DNA from: Bradyrhizobium lablabi
Lineage (GTDB): Bacteria; Pseudomonadota; Alphaproteobacteria; Rhizobiales; Xanthobacteraceae
Length of the DNA: 64,000 nucleotides
Direction: 5' to 3'
Assembly: GCF_900141755.1 (NCBI RefSeq)
Contig: NZ_LT670844.1
Location: 1,302,001 to 1,366,000, forward strand
Part shown: positions 59,398 to 64,000 of the stretch, in pieces
Layout of the letters: each line of letters starts with the position of its first letter
Position numbering within the stretch: position 1 is the first letter of the stretch
Notes under the pieces: generated by a model
Database searches by the model: none
What the model saw: the letters and a program-made list of their open reading frames with translations, nothing else
What the model was told of the DNA's origin: nothing
Made by a program: the position numbers and the translations under genes

Positions 59398-60934
59398 AGT
59401 CACGCCGAAGGATCTGTTTCAGGCCAATCGCGATCGCGCCGCGCCGCTGCTCAAGCAACTCCGGGCCGACGGCATCGGGCACATGATCGACGGCAAGGTG
59501 GTGGCGTCGATCTCGGGCGAAACATTTGAAACAAAATCCCCTGTCGACGACGCGGTACTGGCGACGGTCGCGCGCGGCAACGCGGAGGATATCGACCGCG
59601 CCGCGACCGCTGCCGCCCTCGCCTTCAAAGCCTGGCGCGACATGCCGGCGACGATGCGGAAGAAACTGCTGCATCGGGTCGCCGACGCGATCGAGGACCG
59701 CGCCGACGATATCGCCGTGCTGGAATGCATCGACACCGGACAGGCTCACCGCTTCATGGCGAAGGCCGCGATCCGGGCTGCGGAAAACTTTCGCTTCTTC
59801 GCCGACAAATGCGCCGAGGCGCGCGACGGTTTTAATATGCCGAGCGAGGAACACTGGAATGTCTCCACAAGGGTGCCGATCGGCCCGGTCGGCGTGATCA
59901 CGCCCTGGAATACGCCGTTCATGCTCTCGACCTGGAAGATCGCCCCCGCGCTCGCCGCCGGCTGCACGGTCGTGCACAAGCCGGCGGAATGGTCGCCGGT
60001 GACGGCTGACCTGCTGGCAAAACTGGTAAAGCAGGCCGGCGTGCCCGACGGCGTGCTCAACACCGTGCACGGCATCGGCGAAGAGGCCGGTAAGGCGTTG
60101 ACCGAGCATCCCGCGATCAAGGCGATTGGTTTCGTCGGCGAAAGTTCGACTGGCTCAGCCATCATGGCGCAGGGCGCGCCGACCCTAAAACGCGTGCATT
60201 TTGAGCTTGGCGGCAAGAACCCGGTGATCGTGTTCGACGATGCGGATTTGGACCGCGCGCTCGATGCTGTCGTGTTCATGATCTACTCCCTCAATGGCGA
60301 GCGCTGCACCTCATCGAGCCGGCTGTTGGTCCAGCAAGACATCGCGGAAAAATTCGTCGAAAAGCTCACCGCGCGGGTGAAAGCGCTAAAGGTCGGACAT
60401 CCGCTCGATCCCGCGACCGAAATCGGGCCGCTCATTCATGAGCGGCATCTGGCAAAAGTCTGCAGCTATTTCGACGTGGCGCGAAAGGATGGCGCGGTCA
60501 TCGCGGTCGGCGGCAAGGTGCATGAAGGCCCCGGCGGCGGGCATTATGTGCAACCGACGCTGGTCACCGGCGCGCACGCCAAAATGCGCATCGCGCAGGA
60601 GGAAGTGTTCGGCCCGTTCCTCACCGTGATCCCGTTCCGCGACGAGAGCGACGCGATCGAGATCGCCAACGCCGTGCAGTATGGCCTCACCGGCTATGTC
60701 TGGACCGCGGACATGGGCCGCGCGTTGCGGGTCGCAGACGCGCTGGAGGCCGGCATGATCTGGCTGAATTCCGAAAACGTCCGGCATCTGCCGACGCCCT
60801 TCGGCGGCATGAAATCGTCCGGCATCGGCCGCGACGGTGGCGATTATTCGTTCGACTTCTACATGGAAACCAAGCACGTCTCGCTGGCGCGGGGCACCCA
60901 CAAGATTCAGAGACTGGGAACACCCTCATCCTGA
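59390..60934 (+). CDS. hpaE: CHM-semialdehyde dehydrogenase HpaE
   Basis: A 514-residue NAD-dependent aldehyde dehydrogenase. Active residues: Asn174 in TPWNTPF, Lys197 in VHKPAEW, Glu272 in FELGGKNP and nucleophile Cys306 in NGERCTSSS. It oxidises 5-carboxymethyl-2-hydroxymuconate semialdehyde to CHM. The last four residues (TPSS) and the stop codon come from an inserted palindromic repeat that begins at 60924, so the native C-terminus may have been slightly altered. Confidence 0.94.
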   Translation: MDKVTPKDLFQANRDRAAPLLKQLRADGIGHMIDGKVVASISGETFETKSPVDDAVLATVARGNAEDIDRAATAAALAFKAWRDMPATMRKKLLHRVADAIEDRADDIAVLECIDTGQAHRFMAKAAIRAAENFRFFADKCAEARDGFNMPSEEHWNVSTRVPIGPVGVITPWNTPFMLSTWKIAPALAAGCTVVHKPAEWSPVTADLLAKLVKQAGVPDGVLNTVHGIGEEAGKALTEHPAIKAIGFVGESSTGSAIMAQGAPTLKRVHFELGGKNPVIVFDDADLDRALDAVVFMIYSLNGERCTSSSRLLVQQDIAEKFVEKLTARVKALKVGHPLDPATEIGPLIHERHLAKVCSYFDVARKDGAVIAVGGKVHEGPGGGHYVQPTLVTGAHAKMRIAQEEVFGPFLTVIPFRDESDAIEIANAVQYGLTGYVWTADMGRALRVADALEAGMIWLNSENVRHLPTPFGGMKSSGIGRDGGDYSFDFYMETKHVSLARGTHKIQRLGTPSS

Positions 60935-61018
60935 GGAGCGCGCCCTTCGCGCGCGTCTCGAAGGATGGGCCACGGGCCTCATGGTTCGAGACGGCGCAAG
61001 AGCGCCTCCTCACCACGA
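60924..61018. repeat. Intergenic palindromic repeat overlapping the hpaE stop
   Basis: CCTCATCCTGAGGAGC...GCGTCTCGAAGGATGGGCC... GGTTCGAGACGGCGC...CTCCTCACCACGAGG forms a nested dyad of about 95 nt. Its outer arms (CCTCATCCTGAGG and CCTCACCACGAGG) and inner GTCTCGAA/TTCGAGAC arms are the pattern of a well-known repeat in Nitrobacteraceae. The left end contains the hpaE stop codon. Confidence 0.7.
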
Positions 61019-61037
61019 GGACAGACAGGGAAACAGC

Positions 61038-62021
61038 ATGCCCGTTCCGCAACACATCTTCGACCCACCGTTCAACATCATCCGCTGCAGCCACGCGGTG
61101 CTCGACGTGGTTGACCTCAATGCCAGCCGCGAGTTTTACGAAAACACGGTCGGCCTCCATGTCGAGGATCGCGACGACAAAGCGGTCTATCTCCGCGGCA
61201 GCGAGGAGCATCAGCATCATTCGCTGGTGCTGCGCAAGGCTGAGAGCGCCGCCTGCAATCGCCTCGGCTTCAAGGTCGGGAACGAAAACGATCTCGACAA
61301 GGCGGCTTCCTTCCTGTCGGAAAACGGAATCTCCTACGCATTCGCCGAGCAGCCGTTCCAGGGCCGCACGCTGCAGTTCGCCGACCCCTTCGGCTTTCAG
61401 GTCGAGCTCTATGCTTCGATGGAGAAGCGCCCGCATCTGTTGCGACGCTACGATCTCTACAAGGGCTGCCATCCGCAACGGCTCGACCATTTTAACGTGT
61501 TCGCGGCCGAGGTTCAGGACACCGTCGATTTCTACGCGCGGCTCGGTTTCCGGCTGACCGAATATGCCGAGGAAGACGGGCCGAACGGACGCATCGCAGC
61601 CGCCTGGATGCATCGCAAGGGCAACGTGCACGATTTTGCCATCACCAACGGCAAAGGCCCACGCCTGCACCATTTTGCTTATTGGGTGCCGACCGCCATG
61701 AACATCCTTCATCTCTGCGACGTCATGGCGTCCAGCGGCTTCCTGAAGAACATCGAGCGCGGTCCCGGCCGCCACGGCATCTCCAATGCATTCTTCCTTT
61801 ACATCCGCGATCCCGACGGCCATCGGATGGAGCTCTACACCAGCGATTATTTTACCATGGACCATGATCACGAGCCGCTGCGCTGGTCGTTGAAGGACCC
61901 GCGGCGGCAGACGCTATGGGGCGCGCCCGCGCCGCGCTCTTGGTTCGAGCAGGGCTCGCCGTTTACGGGTCAGGCCGTCCGCGAGCCGCTGTTTGTCGCC
62001 GACGTGACGATTGCTGACTAA
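61038..62021 (+). CDS. hpaD: 3,4-dihydroxyphenylacetate 2,3-dioxygenase (type I extradiol)
   Basis: A 327-residue ring-cleavage enzyme. It has two VOC-type repeats. Metal ligands are His151 (LDHFNVFA), His211 or His212 (RLHHFAYW) and Glu265 (HRMELYTSD), the Fe/Mn triad known from the HPCD of Brevibacterium and Arthrobacter. This is the type I vicinal-oxygen-chelate enzyme, not the unrelated class III HpaD of E. coli, although the surrounding genes match the E. coli set. It opens homoprotocatechuate to CHMS. The start MPVPQHIFDPPFN is chosen just after the palindromic repeat. Confidence 0.92.
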   Translation: MPVPQHIFDPPFNIIRCSHAVLDVVDLNASREFYENTVGLHVEDRDDKAVYLRGSEEHQHHSLVLRKAESAACNRLGFKVGNENDLDKAASFLSENGISYAFAEQPFQGRTLQFADPFGFQVELYASMEKRPHLLRRYDLYKGCHPQRLDHFNVFAAEVQDTVDFYARLGFRLTEYAEEDGPNGRIAAAWMHRKGNVHDFAITNGKGPRLHHFAYWVPTAMNILHLCDVMASSGFLKNIERGPGRHGISNAFFLYIRDPDGHRMELYTSDYFTMDHDHEPLRWSLKDPRRQTLWGAPAPRSWFEQGSPFTGQAVREPLFVADVTIAD

Positions 62022-62036
62022 AGTATCGGACACCAG

Positions 62037-62909
62037 ATGACCCCTCCCCGCCTTGCCACCTACTCCGTTGACAGAATGACAAAGTACGGCGCCGTGGTCG
62101 ATGGCGGCATCGTCGATCTCTCCGCGCGCTTTGCCAAAGACTTTCCGACGCTGCGTGAGGCGATTGCCGCCGGCGCGCTGATGAGATTAGCCGAGGATGC
62201 CGCGCGGCGATCCCCGGACCACGCGCTCGACACGATCACCTGGCTGCCGCCAGTCCCCGCGCCGGAAAAAATCATCTGCATCGGCGTCAATTATCCCGAT
62301 CGCAATGCCGAGTATAAAGACGGCCAGGACGCGCCGAAATTTCCGAGCATGTTCATGCGCACGCCACGTTCGTTCGTCGGCCACTTGACGCCGCTGGTGC
62401 GCCCGCGCGCGTCGTCGCAGCTCGATTACGAGGGCGAACTGGTTCTCGTCATCGGCAAGGCCGGCCGGCATATCCCGGAGAGCACAGCGCTGGATCACAT
62501 CGCTGCCGTCACGCTGTGCAACGAAGGCACCATCCGCGACTGGGTCCGGCATGCGAAATTCAATGTGACGCAGGGCAAGAATTTTGACTCGGCCGGCAGT
62601 CTCGGCCCATGGATTGTGCCCTATACCAGCGAGTCACAAATTGCCGACATCCGGCTGACGACGCGGGTCAATGGTGAGGCGCGGCAGGACGACCGCACCG
62701 GGCGATTGATCTTCGGCTTTCGGTACCTGATCCACTATATCTCGACCTTCACGACGCTGGTGCCCGGCGACGTCATCGTCACGGGAACGCCGACCGGCGC
62801 CGGCGCACGGTTCGATCCGCCCCGTTATCTAAAACCCGGCGATGTCGTCGAGGTCGAGGCGGAAAATATCGGCGTGCTGCGCAACGGCGTGATCGACGAA
62901 GTTTTGTGA
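62037..62909 (+). CDS. hpaG: HpaG-like fumarylacetoacetate hydrolase family enzyme
   Basis: A 290-residue FAH-fold enzyme. Metal site and substrate strands: ICIGVNYPDRNAEY, SSQLDYEGELVLVIGKAGRH (Glu-Gly-Glu), KNFDSAGSLGPWIVPY, and PGDVIVTGTPTGAGARFDPP. HpaG in the homoprotocatechuate pathway decarboxylates OPET and isomerises the product. FAH homologues also serve other aromatic routes, so the specific step is inferred from the operon. Confidence 0.85.
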   Translation: MTPPRLATYSVDRMTKYGAVVDGGIVDLSARFAKDFPTLREAIAAGALMRLAEDAARRSPDHALDTITWLPPVPAPEKIICIGVNYPDRNAEYKDGQDAPKFPSMFMRTPRSFVGHLTPLVRPRASSQLDYEGELVLVIGKAGRHIPESTALDHIAAVTLCNEGTIRDWVRHAKFNVTQGKNFDSAGSLGPWIVPYTSESQIADIRLTTRVNGEARQDDRTGRLIFGFRYLIHYISTFTTLVPGDVIVTGTPTGAGARFDPPRYLKPGDVVEVEAENIGVLRNGVIDEVL

Positions 62910-62937
62910 ATCTATTCGCGAGCGATTGGAAGATGCA

Positions 62938-64000
62938 ATGAGTTCAGCTACCGGCGGCGAAGCGATCGTCAGCGGCCTTGTCGCGCATGGCGTCGATACC
63001 GTGTTTGGGCTACCCGGTGCGCAGATCTACGGCCTGTTCGACGCGTTTCAGCAGGCGCAGCTGAGAGTGATCGGCGCCCGCCACGAGCAGGCCTGCGGCT
63101 ACATGGCCTATGGCTATGCGCGATCGAGCGGAAGACCCGGCGTGTTCAGTGTGGTGCCCGGCCCCGGCGTGCTCAACGCGGGCGCTGCGCTACTCACCGC
63201 ATTCGGCTCGAACGAGCCGGTGCTGTGCCTGACCGGACAGGTGCCGACGGCCTTCCTCGGTAAAGGCCGCGGCCATCTGCACGAGATGCCGGACCAGCTC
63301 GCGACGCTGCGCACCTTCGTCAAATGGGCCGAGCGCATCGAATATCCCGACATCGCGCCGGGGCTGGTTTCCCGCGCATTCCAGGAAATGCTGTCGGGCC
63401 GGCGCGGGCCGGTGGCACTCGAAATGCCGTGGGACGTGTTCACGCAGCGCGCCGACATCGGCCCGGCAAAGCCGTTCGAGCCGTTGCCGGCGCCGCAACC
63501 CGATCGCGAGCGCATCAAGGCCGCCGCGGCGCTGATCGCCGGCAGCAAGACGCCGATGATCTTTGTCGGCAGCGGCGCCATTCACGCCCGCGAGGAAATC
63601 CTCGAACTTGCGGAGATGATCGACGCGCCGGTGGTGGCGTTCCGCAGCGGGCGCGGCATCGTCAGTAACGCGCATGAACTGGGACTGACGATGGCGGCGG
63701 CATACAGACTGTGGCCGCAGACCGACCTGATGATCGGGATCGGCACGCGCATGGAATTGCCCGCCTCGTCGTTCCGATGGCCGTTTCAGCCAAGCGGCCT
63801 GAAATCCATTCGTATCGATATTGATCCGGCGGAAATGCGCCGGCTGACGCCTGACGCCGCCGTGGTCGCCGATGCGCGGGCCGGCACCAGCGAATTGCTC
63901 GCCGCGGTCAGAAGGGCCGGCTACACCAAAACGCGCGGCCGCCGCGCCGCGATCCGCGAGGCTTCGGCGGCGGCGCTGCAAGAGATTCAGAAAATTCAGC
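62938..64000 (+). CDS. TPP-dependent acetolactate-synthase-like enzyme, cut by window end
   Basis: The gene begins at the ATG at 62938 and runs out of the window, with 354 codons visible. MSSATGGEAIVSGLVAHGVD and TVFGLPGAQIYGLFDAF are the TPP-enzyme N-terminal domain, with Glu50 in HEQACG as the cofactor-activating residue and SVVPGPGVLN for the substrate loop. A central domain follows (TPMIFVGSGAIHAREE, IGIGTRMELP). It belongs to the acetolactate synthase/benzoylformate decarboxylase superfamily; the reaction is not determined. It is transcribed with the hpa genes. Confidence 0.8.
   Translation, partial: MSSATGGEAIVSGLVAHGVDTVFGLPGAQIYGLFDAFQQAQLRVIGARHEQACGYMAYGYARSSGRPGVFSVVPGPGVLNAGAALLTAFGSNEPVLCLTGQVPTAFLGKGRGHLHEMPDQLATLRTFVKWAERIEYPDIAPGLVSRAFQEMLSGRRGPVALEMPWDVFTQRADIGPAKPFEPLPAPQPDRERIKAAAALIAGSKTPMIFVGSGAIHAREEILELAEMIDAPVVAFRSGRGIVSNAHELGLTMAAAYRLWPQTDLMIGIGTRMELPASSFRWPFQPSGLKSIRIDIDPAEMRRLTPDAAVVADARAGTSELLAAVRRAGYTKTRGRRAAIREASAAALQEIQKIQ

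Noticed and set aside
1..64000. tRNA, rRNA, CRISPR array, transposase or IS ends
   Set aside because: None was recognised by eye. No cloverleaf-like sequence, regular spacer array or transposase motif was found. A tRNA scan and an IS database search would settle it.

Overview
The window looks like a piece of chromosome from a GC-rich Nitrobacteraceae-type alphaproteobacterium (Bradyrhizobium/Rhodopseudomonas relatives). The evidence is the hopanoid C-2 methylase HpnP beside EutB/EutC, a Liv-type transporter with fused permease and ATPase, an Hpa aromatic cluster with a Liv transporter, and several intergenic palindromic repeats that I remember as typical of that family. No tRNA, rRNA or CRISPR array was seen. 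The species is inferred from gene content only.

Positions 1 to about 30.2 kb are the right part of an apparently intact tailed-phage prophage; its left part lies outside the window. The leftward genes, read from right to left, are a Cro-like regulator, a zinc-ribbon protein, a DnaA-C-domain protein, a GcrA homologue, a long chain of small overlapping genes that includes two adenine methyltransferases, an HD hydrolase and a GapR/DUF2312 protein, an HNH nuclease, a replication-like protein, a NusG-like protein, GIY-YIG and HNH nucleases, then TerS, TerL, portal, protease and major capsid. At 21.0-22.0 kb a LexA-like self-cleaving repressor is flanked by two matching promoter/operator modules (PL and PR) carrying five GATAC-N5-GTATC sites. 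The rightward early arm (22.0-30.2 kb) is another chain of small genes that ends in an excisionase-like protein, a tyrosine integrase and a T5orf172 nuclease-like protein, which mark the right prophage end.

Positions 30.3-42 kb are chromosomal. They hold small exported and membrane proteins (Cys-rich protein, LapA-domain protein, HdeD), an MMPL/RND transporter, then eutB-hpnP-eutC on the minus strand, with hpnP between the two ethanolamine ammonia-lyase subunits, and a chemoreceptor on the plus strand. Positions 42-48.8 kb hold three minus-strand genes (transglutaminase; circularly permuted ATP-grasp fused to alpha-E; transglutaminase-DUF2126), an uncharacterised but recurrent peptide-modification-like set.

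Positions 48.9-64 kb are catabolic. They hold an UxaA-type dehydratase, an HpaI-like aldolase, an Ldh2-type dehydrogenase and the Liv transporter (livF, a livM-livG fusion, livH, livK) on the minus strand, then hpaR diverging from hpaH-hpaF-hpaE-hpaD-hpaG-like and a TPP enzyme cut by the window end. Together these would take homoprotocatechuate through meta-cleavage to pyruvate and succinic semialdehyde. The monooxygenase hpaBC that would feed the pathway is not in the window.
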